Positions 17,538 through 26,933 of a stretch of DNA of 64,000 nucleotides are shown here, in pieces. The stretch spans positions 1-64,000 of the forward strand of contig CANDAG010000010.1 of NCBI GenBank assembly GCA_947382625.1, written 5' to 3'. This stretch comes from an uncultured Lachnospiraceae bacterium. GTDB taxonomy: Bacteria; Bacillota; Clostridia; Lachnospirales; Lachnospiraceae. Numbering within the stretch: the first letter of the stretch is position 1; each line of letters starts with the position of its first letter. Under the pieces are notes generated by a model. That model was given only the letters and a program-made list of their open reading frames with translations, had not been told where the DNA came from and did not search any database. The position numbers were made by a program, and so were the translations under genes.

Positions 17538-19295
17538 ATGAAAAAAATACTGAGAAAATTAGTGGTGTTGCTGGATAAACGGCAGAAAAAGGTAATGGCG
17601 TTTCTGGTGCTGTTGATGCTGGTGGGAGCAGTGCTGGAAACATTGGGAGTCTCTATGATCATCCCGGTCATGAATGTGGTGATGGACGGGCAGGCGGTAC
17701 AGAAGAACCGGTATCTGCAGGTAATCTGTGATCTGATGCATATAGCCTATGATGATACCGGCAAATTGATCATTGTTACCATGTTAGGGCTTATGGGGAT
17801 CTTTGTAGCCAAAAATGTGTTCCTTTTCTATCAGCAGAAGGCCCAGCTCAAATTTGTCTATACCAATCAGTTTGCCACCTCCAGAAGGATGATGATCAAT
17901 TTCATGGAGCGGCCCTATGAATATTATTTAAATGCGGATACATCTGTGATCCAGAGAAGCATCACCTCGGATGTGAACAACATGTACGGGCTGATCCTGG
18001 CTCTTTTGCAGCTATGCAGTGAGTCGGTAGTCTTTGTGTGCGTGGTAGGCGTAAGCTTTGTGGCGGATATGTGGATGACCGTTACGGTGACGGTGGTCCT
18101 TTTAGTGGCCATGATGGTGATCAAATGGGTCTTAAAGCCCATCATGCGCAAGGCCGGGGAGGAGAATCAGGATTACTACAGCGGACTGTACAAATGGATC
18201 GATCAGTCGGTGATGGGTATTAAGGAGATCAAGATCGCCAATAAAGAAAATTACTTTATCAATGAATATTCCAAATGCGGCGCAGGGTATGTAAACGCCG
18301 TACAGAGATATAATCTGTATAACGCCACCCCCCGTCTTTTGATCGAGACGCTGGCCATCGCGGCGCTGATCTCCTATATGATGTTTCAGGTCTTAAGAGG
18401 GGCCGGCGTGGAGGATTTCCTGCCCCAGGTGACAGCCCTGGGGGTTGCGGCCATGCGGCTGATCCCCTGTGCCAACAGGATCAACAATCATCTGACCTCT
18501 ATTTCCTATTTTGAACCCTTTTTCATGGGAGTCAGCGATAATCTTCAGGAGGAGATCCGGGACGAGTCCATTGACTATGATGCGTCGGCTTACCAGAATA
18601 AGAGAGAAATCTCCAAGCTGGAGATCCGGGATAGGATCCGGCTTAAGGATATTGTTTACAAGTATCCCAATACGGAGACGCTTATTTTTGACCATGCGGA
18701 TATGGAGATCCCCATCGGTAAGTCAGTGGGGATCGTAGGAACCTCCGGAGCCGGGAAGACTACGGTGGTGGATATCCTGCTGGGACTTTTAAAGCTGCAG
18801 AGCGGAGAGATCCTGGCGGATGATGTGCCGGTAAAGGACAACTATCAGTCCTTCCTTAAAAATGTGGGTTATATCCCTCAGACAATTTTTATGATCGATT
18901 CCACCATCCGTAAGAATGTAGCCTTTGGCTACGCGGATGAGGACATAGAGGATGAAATGGTATGGCGTGCTCTCAGGGAGGCGCAGCTGGATGAATTCGT
19001 GAGAAGCCTGCCGGAGGGACTTGACACCGGCATTGGCGAGCGGGGAATCCGTATTTCCGGTGGACAAAGGCAGAGGATCGGTATTGCCAGAGCCCTGTTT
19101 GAGGATCCTGAGGTGCTGGTGCTGGACGAGGCCACCTCAGCCCTGGACAATGAGACAGAGGCTGCTATTATGGATTCCATCAACAGACTTCACGGGAGAA
19201 AGACCCTGATCATCATTGCCCACAGGCTTCAGACCATCGAAAAATGCGATATGGTCTATCGGGTGGAAAAGGGGAAGGCACAAAGAGAGCGTTAA
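17538..19295 (+). CDS. ABC transporter, fused permease and ATPase (flippase-like)
   Basis: 585 residues. Membrane domain with about six helices (about 1-320), then an ATPase domain: Walker A GTSGAGKTT near residue 400, signature ISGGQRQRIGIARAL near 505, Walker B VLVLDEATSALD near 528 and the H-loop IIIAHRLQ. This is the half-transporter layout of MsbA and of the lipid-linked oligosaccharide flippase PglK. As first gene of a glycan locus with a PglC-like enzyme it is likely to flip lipid-linked glycan (inference). No strong ribosome-binding site is visible before the ATG. Confidence 0.88.
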   Translation: MKKILRKLVVLLDKRQKKVMAFLVLLMLVGAVLETLGVSMIIPVMNVVMDGQAVQKNRYLQVICDLMHIAYDDTGKLIIVTMLGLMGIFVAKNVFLFYQQKAQLKFVYTNQFATSRRMMINFMERPYEYYLNADTSVIQRSITSDVNNMYGLILALLQLCSESVVFVCVVGVSFVADMWMTVTVTVVLLVAMMVIKWVLKPIMRKAGEENQDYYSGLYKWIDQSVMGIKEIKIANKENYFINEYSKCGAGYVNAVQRYNLYNATPRLLIETLAIAALISYMMFQVLRGAGVEDFLPQVTALGVAAMRLIPCANRINNHLTSISYFEPFFMGVSDNLQEEIRDESIDYDASAYQNKREISKLEIRDRIRLKDIVYKYPNTETLIFDHADMEIPIGKSVGIVGTSGAGKTTVVDILLGLLKLQSGEILADDVPVKDNYQSFLKNVGYIPQTIFMIDSTIRKNVAFGYADEDIEDEMVWRALREAQLDEFVRSLPEGLDTGIGERGIRISGGQRQRIGIARALFEDPEVLVLDEATSALDNETEAAIMDSINRLHGRKTLIIIAHRLQTIEKCDMVYRVEKGKAQRER

Positions 19296-19317
19296 GGAAA
19301 GGAGAGGCGGACCCAAA

Positions 19318-20442
19318 ATGGAAAAGAAGCGTATGGCAAATTATGAGCTGCTGAGGGTATTGGCCATGGTCATGGTGGTAGTCATGCACTTTTTGTCCCA
19401 TTCAGACAGCCTGCTTGCCTTAGATCAGCCTCCTGGCAGTGTGAGGCTTTTGGGCTCTTTGCTGGAAGCCTTTTGTCTGGTGGCAGTCAACACCTATCTG
19501 CTTCTTAGCGGTTATCTGGGAATAAAGAGCGGCTTCAGGCCCGGAAAGGCGGTTTCTCTCCTTTGCCAGATCTGGTTTTATGCCCTGCTGATCCCTCTTG
19601 CCTTATGGCTTCTGGGGGTTCCGGTGCTCGCTTCAGATCTGGGGATCTACGGACTGATCCAGTACTTTCTTCCTATAGAGACAGAGCATTACTGGTTTGC
19701 GACCTCCTATTTTATGCTGTATCTGCTGACACCGGTATTGAACAAAGGCGTACAGGATCTGACGAAGCGTCAGTTTGAGATCGTGCTGGCGGGCCTGCTG
19801 ATCCTGTTTGGCGGGATCAAGAGCATCAGCCCGGTGGCGTTTGCTTTTGACAGATACGGCTATGACCTGCCCTGGTTTATCTGTGTTTATCTGACGGGAG
19901 CCTATCTGAGACTCTATGGAGACGAGAGGATCAGAGGGAAGATGGGCTGGCTGCTTTATGCAGGGAGCTGTCTTTTCGGCTTTGGGATCAATGGGATCAT
20001 GTGGTTTCTGGCGCAAAGGTGGGATAGCTTTTCCTACTACTTTACAGTGCCCTTTCATTATAATTTCCTGCCCTGCCTGGCAGGAGCGGTGGGGCTGCTT
20101 TACGGCTTTTCCCATATTTCCATCAGGGAAGGCGCCGGCGCAGAGGCGGTGCGCAGACTGGGGAGCTTAAGCTTCGGGATTTATCTGTTCCATGAGCACA
20201 TTGATCTGCGGGACCGCTGGTACGGGTGGCTTAAACAGATCCTGAATCCGGAGGGAAAAGAAGGGATCTTAAGCTTTTTCACAGAATTGTTTTGCTGTAC
20301 CCTGCTTCTTTTTGCAGCGGGTATCCTCATAGACTGGATAAGGAGCAGACTCTTTCAGGGAGCAAAGACGGTTCTGGGAGGAACGAAGGTATCCCGAAAG
20401 CTGAAGGAGCTGGACGGCTGCTTTTTGGGAGCCAAAAAATAA
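19318..20442 (+). CDS. Acyltransferase family 3 membrane protein
   Basis: 374 residues from the ATG at 19318, chosen because it begins the family motif ANYELLRVLAMVMVVVMHFL with R13 and H24, and a GGAGAGG site precedes it; a longer in-frame start at 19216 lies inside the ABC gene. About ten membrane helices. Family 3 acyltransferases (OafA/WecH type) move acetyl or similar groups onto surface glycans across the membrane. Likely modifies the product of this locus. Confidence 0.85.
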   Translation: MEKKRMANYELLRVLAMVMVVVMHFLSHSDSLLALDQPPGSVRLLGSLLEAFCLVAVNTYLLLSGYLGIKSGFRPGKAVSLLCQIWFYALLIPLALWLLGVPVLASDLGIYGLIQYFLPIETEHYWFATSYFMLYLLTPVLNKGVQDLTKRQFEIVLAGLLILFGGIKSISPVAFAFDRYGYDLPWFICVYLTGAYLRLYGDERIRGKMGWLLYAGSCLFGFGINGIMWFLAQRWDSFSYYFTVPFHYNFLPCLAGAVGLLYGFSHISIREGAGAEAVRRLGSLSFGIYLFHEHIDLRDRWYGWLKQILNPEGKEGILSFFTELFCCTLLLFAAGILIDWIRSRLFQGAKTVLGGTKVSRKLKELDGCFLGAKK

Positions 20443-20453
20443 GGGGGATAAGC

Positions 20454-22307
20454 ATGATGGGTCAAAATCCGACAGTTTTTACGAACAATATAGACGGGGC
20501 GAAATCCGGCGGCAGATACAGATATCAGGAGCTGGGGCAAAAGGCCCTTCGCCTGTTGTTTCCTTTGCTGCTTTTTTTGTATCCTTTTCTGAAGATAAGA
20601 GAGGGGATCGATCTTACGGATACGGGCTATAGCCTTGGGAATTATCGCTTTTTCGGGGAGGTAGGGGGCATCTGGACCTTGCTTACCTTTTTTTCCAATA
20701 TAACGGGATACCTGTTTACGTTGCTGCCCATGGGAGATACCATGCTGGGGATGAAGCTCTATTCCACCCTTCTGGTAAGCGCCATGGGGCTTTTGGGGTA
20801 TCGGTTTTTCCGGACGAAAATGCCGCCATGGCTGGCTTTTGCAGGGGAGCTGGCGGCCATCAGCTTTTGCTGGTGCCCTGTGGTGATCCTGTATAATTAT
20901 CTTTCTTATCTGTTGTTCTTTTTAGGCGCCATGCTCCTGTTTCGTGGATTGGCGGGCTCAAGGCCCTGGTGTCTTGTTCTGGCAGGGGTAATGCTGGGGG
21001 TCAACGCTCTGGTGCGGTTTCCGGGCAATGTGCTGGAGGCAGGGCTGATCCTGGCAGTGTGGTATTATGGCGCTCTGAAAAAGAGGTCTTTCGGGAAGAT
21101 CGCAGGGGAGACCGGACTCTGCGTGGCCGGTTATTTAGGCGCCTTTCTTGTGATGCTGGGGGGAGTGATCGCCCTGTATGGGTGGGAGGCTCCCGGAACC
21201 ATGATCGCCGGCGTGTTCGGTATGAGCGCGAGCGCCTCGGATTATACCCTGGGGGAGATGGTGCTGGCAATCTTTGACGCCTATCTTCATGGATTTGGGT
21301 GGATGCTTTATATGATCCTGTGCATCCTGCCGGGGATCCCTTTTCTGGTGATCAAAAAGGAGTACTTTTTGGGGATCCGGAAGATCATTTATTGTGTCTG
21401 TATTCCGGTATTGTTTTTTGTGCTGGGGAAATGGGGCATGTTTAACCTCCGGTATTATCAGAAGGAAGCGGCGCTTCAGTGGGGAGCGGTTTTTTTGCTG
21501 ATCGCCCTGGCCGTCAGTGTGTGGATGCTTTTTACAAGAATGCTGGATGATGAGTGGCGGCTGATCGGATGTATCACTCTGCTGGTGATCCTGATCACGC
21601 CCCTTGGCAGCAATAATCATATCTGGCCGGTGCTCAACAATCTGTTTTTTGTGGCACCGGTGGTATTCTGGATGGTTTACCGCTTCGCAAGATGGGGAAG
21701 AACCTATCTGGATGTGACACGGAAGGTTCCCTTATTTCCTGTAAAGGCCATGGCTTCGGGGGTGCTGATCGCCTTTTTTGTCCAGGCCCTGGGAATCGGC
21801 GCCGGCTATGTTTTCCTGGACGGGGAAACAGGGGAGAAGAGAACCTACAAGGTGGAGGCCAATCCTGTGCTCCGGGGAATGTATACCAGCGAGATGAATG
21901 CGGAAACCTTAGAGGAGATCTCCTATTTTATGTTAGAGCACAGGGAAGAATATCAGGATAAGGAGCTGATCCTTTACGGAAATATTCCCGGCCTTGCCTA
22001 TTATCTGGATAAGGCGCCGGCTATTGATACCACCTGGGCGGATTTAAACACCTATACTATCTCCCGGTTCCGGGAGGAGCTGACGGGTGTGTCTTTATCC
22101 AAAATGCCAAAGGAAAGCAGACCTCTGGTGATCCTTACGCCGCCTCTTTCCGCCTGGCTCTCGGAGGACCCTGAGGTAATGGAATGGTGGGGAATAGACC
22201 GGGAGGAATGGGAGCAGGATGAAAAGCTTCTGATCCTGCGGGAGTTTATGAAAGAGCAGGCCTACGGGCAGGTATTTGCCAACGAGGCCTTTGTGGTATA
22301 TGATTGA
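20454..22307 (+). CDS. Large multi-pass membrane protein, GT-C-like
   Basis: About 617 residues from ATG 20454 (AAGGGGG site); a longer frame upstream lies inside the acyltransferase gene. About eleven helices and a C-terminal soluble part (from about 465). An acidic loop, REGIDLTDTGYSLGNY, follows the first helix, as in GT-C glycosyltransferases, where such Asp residues bind lipid-phosphate sugars. I do not recognise the exact family. Likely a polyprenyl-phosphate-sugar-dependent transferase for surface glycan. Confidence 0.6.
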   Translation: MMGQNPTVFTNNIDGAKSGGRYRYQELGQKALRLLFPLLLFLYPFLKIREGIDLTDTGYSLGNYRFFGEVGGIWTLLTFFSNITGYLFTLLPMGDTMLGMKLYSTLLVSAMGLLGYRFFRTKMPPWLAFAGELAAISFCWCPVVILYNYLSYLLFFLGAMLLFRGLAGSRPWCLVLAGVMLGVNALVRFPGNVLEAGLILAVWYYGALKKRSFGKIAGETGLCVAGYLGAFLVMLGGVIALYGWEAPGTMIAGVFGMSASASDYTLGEMVLAIFDAYLHGFGWMLYMILCILPGIPFLVIKKEYFLGIRKIIYCVCIPVLFFVLGKWGMFNLRYYQKEAALQWGAVFLLIALAVSVWMLFTRMLDDEWRLIGCITLLVILITPLGSNNHIWPVLNNLFFVAPVVFWMVYRFARWGRTYLDVTRKVPLFPVKAMASGVLIAFFVQALGIGAGYVFLDGETGEKRTYKVEANPVLRGMYTSEMNAETLEEISYFMLEHREEYQDKELILYGNIPGLAYYLDKAPAIDTTWADLNTYTISRFREELTGVSLSKMPKESRPLVILTPPLSAWLSEDPEVMEWWGIDREEWEQDEKLLILREFMKEQAYGQVFANEAFVVYD

Positions 22308-22360
22308 GAGAAGAGCCCGGGTAGCCGGAGCTGTTGTATCCGGGAAGAAAGGAAAAGAAA

Positions 22361-23491
22361 ATGATCCGATTTAATGTGCCGCCCTATACGGGGAATGAGC
22401 TTGTAAATGTAAAAAAAGCCATCGAAAACATGCATATCTGCGGGGACGGTGAATTTACCCGAAAATGCAGTGAATATATCGAAGGGATCACAGGTACCTC
22501 CAAGTGTCTGCTTACCACTTCCTGCACCCATGCGCTGGAGATGGCCGCCCTGCTCTGTGATCTTAAGGAGGGGGACGAGGTGATCCTTCCTTCCTATACC
22601 TTTGTGTCCACGGCGGATGCCTTTGTGCTCCGGGGGGCAAAGGCGGTGTTTGTGGATATCAGGCCGGACACCATGAATATTGATGAGAGGCTGATCGAGG
22701 ATGCCGTTACGGAGAGGACGAAGGCTATTTTTGTGGTGCATTATGCGGGAGTGGCCTGCGAGATGGCCGCCATTATGGAGATCGCAGAGCGCCATCATCT
22801 GAAGGTGGTGGAGGATGCGGCCCAGGCCATTATGTGTACTTATAAAGGAAGGCCCCTTGGAACCATCGGGGATTTCGGGTGCTTCAGCTTTCATGAGACC
22901 AAGAATTTCAGTATGGGAGAAGGGGGAGCGCTTCTCATTAAGGATCCTTCTTATATTGAAGAGGCGGAGATCCTGAGAGAAAAGGGAACGGACCGGAGCA
23001 AATATTACAGAGGCCAGGTGGACAAGTACCGATGGATGAACTTTGGCTCCTCTTATCTTCCCAGCGATATGAATGCGGCCTATCTCTATACCCAGTTTGA
23101 GATGGCGGATGAGATCAATCAGACCAGAGTGGCAAGATGGAATCAGTATTATGAGCTTCTCTCTCCCCTTCAGCAGGCAGGAAAGATCGAGCTTCCCACA
23201 GTGCCGGAGGGATGCGTTCATAACGGGCATATGTTTTATCTGAAAACCAGGGATTTAGAGGAGCGCACAAGGCTCATTGACTTTATGAAGAAAAAGGATA
23301 TTTTGACGGTATTCCACTATGTGCCCCTCCATTCGGCGCCGGCAGGGCTTAAGTTCGGGCGGTTCCATGGAGAGGACCGGTACACCACAAGAGAAAGCGA
23401 ACGTCTGCTCCGTCTGCCTATGTTTTATCAGCTGACAGAGGAACAGGTGGAATATATTGCAGGGGCTGTAAGGGAATTTTATGAGGCTTAA
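22361..23491 (+). CDS. wecE: dTDP-4-amino-4,6-dideoxygalactose transaminase
   Basis: 376 residues from ATG 22361 (GAAAGGAAAAG site; an in-frame ATG at 22334 adds a non-family tail). Strong resemblance along the length to E. coli WecE/RffA as I recall it: CGDGEFTRKC, LLTTSCTHALEMAALL, EVILPSYTFVSTADAFVLRG, HYAGVACEM, GCFSFHETKN with PLP lysine K181, REKGTDRS and VFHYVPLH. WecE makes dTDP-Fuc4N from the dTDP-4-keto-6-deoxyglucose made by RmlA/RmlB, which are not in this window. The GNAT gene two genes on could acetylate the product. Confidence 0.93.
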   Translation: MIRFNVPPYTGNELVNVKKAIENMHICGDGEFTRKCSEYIEGITGTSKCLLTTSCTHALEMAALLCDLKEGDEVILPSYTFVSTADAFVLRGAKAVFVDIRPDTMNIDERLIEDAVTERTKAIFVVHYAGVACEMAAIMEIAERHHLKVVEDAAQAIMCTYKGRPLGTIGDFGCFSFHETKNFSMGEGGALLIKDPSYIEEAEILREKGTDRSKYYRGQVDKYRWMNFGSSYLPSDMNAAYLYTQFEMADEINQTRVARWNQYYELLSPLQQAGKIELPTVPEGCVHNGHMFYLKTRDLEERTRLIDFMKKKDILTVFHYVPLHSAPAGLKFGRFHGEDRYTTRESERLLRLPMFYQLTEEQVEYIAGAVREFYEA

Positions 23492-25358
23492 GGTTTGGAA
23501 GCTTATGGATCGGAAGCCAGAGCACTGGCTGCAAAAACTAAAGGAAAAGGAAAACGGGCTGCTGGCCCTTACCGTGACATTGCTTTTGATGCTTTTGGTG
23601 GGCTGGCGGTTCGATTATTACTATGATTTAAATGACGATGTGCTGATGAAGGATATTCTGGCGGGGGTTTACACAGGAACCCCGGAGAGCCGGAACATCC
23701 AGATGCTTTGGATGGTCAGTGCTGCTTTAAGCCTGCTGTATCGGATCGTAAGGACACTTCCCTGGTACGGATTGTTTTTGTGTCTGTGCCATTATGGCTG
23801 TTTTTTTCTGATTCTGAGGCGGAGCCTTCGCTTTTGCACAGGGCTCCTGCAAAAGCTGGCGGCTGCTCTGATAGAAGGGCTTCTTTTTGGCGGCTTATTT
23901 CTGGAGCATCTGGTTTATGCACAGTATACCCTGACCTGTACGCTTCTCGGGGCCACGGCGGCATTTTTGTTTTATACCACCGATCTGGAGTCAGAGTACA
24001 AGGAATTTATCAAAAAAAACATTCCGTCAGTGCTGCTGGTCTTTTTGGCTTATCTGATCCGCACGGAAATGCTTCTTCTGGTGCTTCCTATGATCTGTGT
24101 GGCCGGTGCGGCAAAATGGGGGAGCGAAAAGAAAATTTTTACCCGGGAGCACGCGTTAAAATATCTGTGGGTGATCGGTTTGATCCTGGCAGGTATTTTG
24201 ATAGGAGAAGCTTCCAACAGGATTGCATGCAGTTCCAGGGAGTGGCGGGTCTTCACGGAATTTTTCAATAACAGGACGGAGCTTTACGACTTCCAGGCAC
24301 CGCCGGATTTCGAGACCCATGAAGGATTTTATGAGAGCATCGGGCTCACAAAGAGTGAAAAGGTCCTGCTTGATAACTATAATTTCGGTATGGATGAGGA
24401 GATTGATGAAACGGTCATAGGCCGGATCGCAGAGTATGCGGCCATGAATCAAACCGCGGAAACTCCTTTTTGGCAGAACCTGAAGGATTCCCTGAAGGCC
24501 TATGGGTATCGGTTTACCCATGGACCCGGCACAGGGGCAGACTATCCATGGAATTACGCTGTGATCCTGGCCTATGTGCTGGCCTTTTGCGCAGGGATTT
24601 TTCCTAAGGGGCAGACGACAGGGGGGCAAAAGGAGCAGACTGGAGATCAAAAGGAGCAGGAGGGGGAGAAAAAGGCTCTCCTGAAAAATACTCTTGGCAT
24701 TACCTGGAAGCTGGCCTTTCTTTTTGCGGTACGCACCTGCCTTTGGATGTTTATTCTGATGCGGGGAAGGGATCCGGTGCGGATCACTCATTCCCTGTAC
24801 CTGATGGAGCTTTGCATCTTAGGGGCCATGTTTTTGGTGGAGTGCGGCAGGATCAGCACGCCCTTTATGCAAAGGAGCTGCCGCCTGGCTGCTTTGGCAG
24901 GATTTGGGGTCCTTTCCCTGATGATGCTTCCGGAGCAGATCAGGAATGTCCGGCAGGAGCAGATTCGCAGAGAAGAGGTCAATGAGCCCTATCAGGCATT
25001 ATATGGCTATTTGACAGCGGATGAGAGAAAAGAGAATTTTTATCTGATAGATGTCTATTCTTCCGTATCCTACTCGGAAAAGATGTTTGCGGAGGTAGAC
25101 AATACTCTGGACAATTATGATATCATGGGAGGCTGGGCCTGCAAAAGTCCCCTGCAGCGCAAAAAGCTGGCGCTTTACGGGATCACGGATATGGAGCAGG
25201 CTCTTAAGGATGATGACCATGTATATTTTGTGAGAAAAACCAGTGAGGATATGCAGTGGCTTTTTGATTATTATGAGGGACACGGAACCCCTGTGGAGGC
25301 CCAAAGGGAGGCTGTAGTGGGGGAGAATTTTGAGATCTACAGTATAAGCGGGAAGTAA
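23481..25358 (+). CDS. Multi-pass membrane protein, possibly DUF6056-like
   Basis: 625 residues, starting 11 bases before the wecE stop with AAGGGA 6 bases upstream. One helix, then an acidic loop YYYDLNDDVLMKDIL near residue 47, about nine to ten further helices, and a soluble C-terminal part. A low-complexity Gln/Glu/Lys-rich loop (repeats of GGQKEQTGDQKEQEG) lies near 375. This resembles the GT-C-like families common in Clostridia glycan loci (DUF6056 type), but I cannot confirm the family. Function unknown, probably sugar transfer or export. Confidence 0.55.
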   Translation: MRLKVWKLMDRKPEHWLQKLKEKENGLLALTVTLLLMLLVGWRFDYYYDLNDDVLMKDILAGVYTGTPESRNIQMLWMVSAALSLLYRIVRTLPWYGLFLCLCHYGCFFLILRRSLRFCTGLLQKLAAALIEGLLFGGLFLEHLVYAQYTLTCTLLGATAAFLFYTTDLESEYKEFIKKNIPSVLLVFLAYLIRTEMLLLVLPMICVAGAAKWGSEKKIFTREHALKYLWVIGLILAGILIGEASNRIACSSREWRVFTEFFNNRTELYDFQAPPDFETHEGFYESIGLTKSEKVLLDNYNFGMDEEIDETVIGRIAEYAAMNQTAETPFWQNLKDSLKAYGYRFTHGPGTGADYPWNYAVILAYVLAFCAGIFPKGQTTGGQKEQTGDQKEQEGEKKALLKNTLGITWKLAFLFAVRTCLWMFILMRGRDPVRITHSLYLMELCILGAMFLVECGRISTPFMQRSCRLAALAGFGVLSLMMLPEQIRNVRQEQIRREEVNEPYQALYGYLTADERKENFYLIDVYSSVSYSEKMFAEVDNTLDNYDIMGGWACKSPLQRKKLALYGITDMEQALKDDDHVYFVRKTSEDMQWLFDYYEGHGTPVEAQREAVVGENFEIYSISGK

Positions 25359-25381
25359 AGGAAAAAGAAAGAGGACAGGAA

Positions 25382-25912
25382 ATGGCAGAAAAGCAGAAGG
25401 TTTCCCTGCGGCTCATGGAGAACGGGGATACGGACCTGATCGTCCGGTGGCGCAATCAGGATTTTGTGAGAAGATGCTTTATCTTTCAAAAGGATTTTAC
25501 CAGGGAAGGTCACGAGACCTGGATCAGGACCATGATCGATACGGGACTGGCGGTACAGTTCATGATCTGCGCCGGAGAAGAGCAAAGGCCGGTGGGCAGC
25601 GTGTATCTCCGGGATATTGACAGAACCCACAGGAAAGCGGAGTATGGCATTTTTATCGGGGAAAGAGACGCCTGGGGACAGGGCTATGGTACCTGGGCAG
25701 CCAGAAAAATGATCGCCTATGCTTTTGAGGATCAGGGACTCCACAAGCTGATGCTGCGGGTCCTTGCGGAAAATCAGGGAGCCATCCGCAGCTATGAAAA
25801 GGCAGGGTTTATCAGAGAGGCTTATCTGAAGGACGAGGTCTTTTTGGAGGGACAGTATAAGGATGTGATCTATATGGCGGTGATCAACGGAAGGGAAAGC
25901 GGGGAAGGTTGA
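25382..25912 (+). CDS. GNAT N-acetyltransferase, RimJ/RimL-like
   Basis: 176 residues. GNAT signs: LRLMENGDTDLIVRWRN at the N-terminus, acetyl-CoA-binding loop RDAWGQGYGTWAARKMI near residue 103, and NQGAIRSYEKAGFIREA near 135. Family members acetylate protein N-termini or amino sugars. In this setting it is the only candidate for the 4-N-acetylation step (PseH in pseudaminic, WecD after WecE). The order wecE-membrane protein-GNAT favours a WecD-like role, but both are open. Short spacing to the next gene (1 base). Confidence 0.8.
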   Translation: MAEKQKVSLRLMENGDTDLIVRWRNQDFVRRCFIFQKDFTREGHETWIRTMIDTGLAVQFMICAGEEQRPVGSVYLRDIDRTHRKAEYGIFIGERDAWGQGYGTWAARKMIAYAFEDQGLHKLMLRVLAENQGAIRSYEKAGFIREAYLKDEVFLEGQYKDVIYMAVINGRESGEG

Positions 25913-25913
25913 G

Positions 25914-26933
25914 ATGAAGAAACTGATAAGCTTTGTGATCCCATGCTACCGGTCTGAGGGAATGCTGCCCGGCGTGGTAGGTGAAATCAAGGAAACCATG
26001 GAGCGCTTAGAGGACTATGACTATGAGGTGGTGCTGGTCAATGACTGTTCTCCGGATCATACCTTTGAGGTGATCCGCAGGCTTTGCAGGGAGGACCCCC
26101 GGATCACAGGGGTGGATCTGGCCAGGAATTTCGGACAGCACAGCGCTCTGATGGCAGGGTTTCACCAGGTAAAGGGAGATATTGTGGTTTGTCTGGACGA
26201 TGACGGACAGACGCCGGCAAGGGAAGTAGGAAAGCTGCTGGCCGGGATTGAGCAGGGAGCGGATGTGGTATACGCCAAATATAGCCAGAAGCATCACTCC
26301 GGCTTTCGGAACTGGGGAAGCAGGATCAATGAACGGATGACCCGGGTTATGCTGGGAAAGCCCAAGGATTTATATATTTCCAGCTATTTTGCAGCCAGAA
26401 GGTTTGTAATAGAGGAGATCAAGCGGTACGAAAACGCCTACCCCTATGTGATCGGTCTGGTGCTTCGTTCCACCAAACGTATCAGTAATGTGGAGGTAAC
26501 CCACAGGGACAGGCAGGAAGGGGAGTCCGGCTATACTCTGGGGAAGCTTCTGGCCTTATGGTTTAACGGCTTTACGGCCTTTAGTGTAAAGCCCTTAAGA
26601 ATGGCAACCATCGCCGGGGCAGGCTGTGCCATGATCGGCTTTTTGTATGGGATCTATACCATTATCAAAAAAATATTTATCAATCCCCCCGGACTGGTCA
26701 CAGGCTTCAGCGCCCTGATGGCGGTGCTGGTATTCATGGGCGGCATGCTGATGCTGATGCTGGGCCTGGTGGGAGAGTATCTGGGAAGAATGTATATTTC
26801 CATGAACAATTCCCCCCAGTTTGTGATACGGGAAATAGCAGGAATGGCGGCAGGCGAGGAAAGTGACGGAAATGAAAGAGGACCTGAAACAAAACCTGAT
26901 ACAAAAGGGGAAGACTTCCCCCATAGCATGTAA
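25914..26933 (+). CDS. Polyprenyl-phosphate glycosyltransferase (GtrB/ArnC-like GT2)
   Basis: 339 residues. GT2 domain with ISFVIPCYRSEGMLP, VVLVNDCSPDHT and CLDDDGQTP, then an RxxxEGxS-type loop (RDRQEGESGYTLGKL) near 205 and two C-terminal helices (about 225-250 and 260-285). This is the DPM1/GtrB/ArnC layout: it loads a nucleotide-activated sugar onto undecaprenyl phosphate at the inner membrane face. That lipid sugar would be the donor for the GT-C-like proteins around it. The 3' end overlaps the next gene by about 70 bases. Confidence 0.88.
   Translation: MKKLISFVIPCYRSEGMLPGVVGEIKETMERLEDYDYEVVLVNDCSPDHTFEVIRRLCREDPRITGVDLARNFGQHSALMAGFHQVKGDIVVCLDDDGQTPAREVGKLLAGIEQGADVVYAKYSQKHHSGFRNWGSRINERMTRVMLGKPKDLYISSYFAARRFVIEEIKRYENAYPYVIGLVLRSTKRISNVEVTHRDRQEGESGYTLGKLLALWFNGFTAFSVKPLRMATIAGAGCAMIGFLYGIYTIIKKIFINPPGLVTGFSALMAVLVFMGGMLMLMLGLVGEYLGRMYISMNNSPQFVIREIAGMAAGEESDGNERGPETKPDTKGEDFPHSM

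Noticed and set aside
24600..24675. Repeat expansion in the membrane protein gene (GGQKEQ/GDQKEQ)
   Set aside because: Only two to three degenerate units; a simple charged loop explains it.
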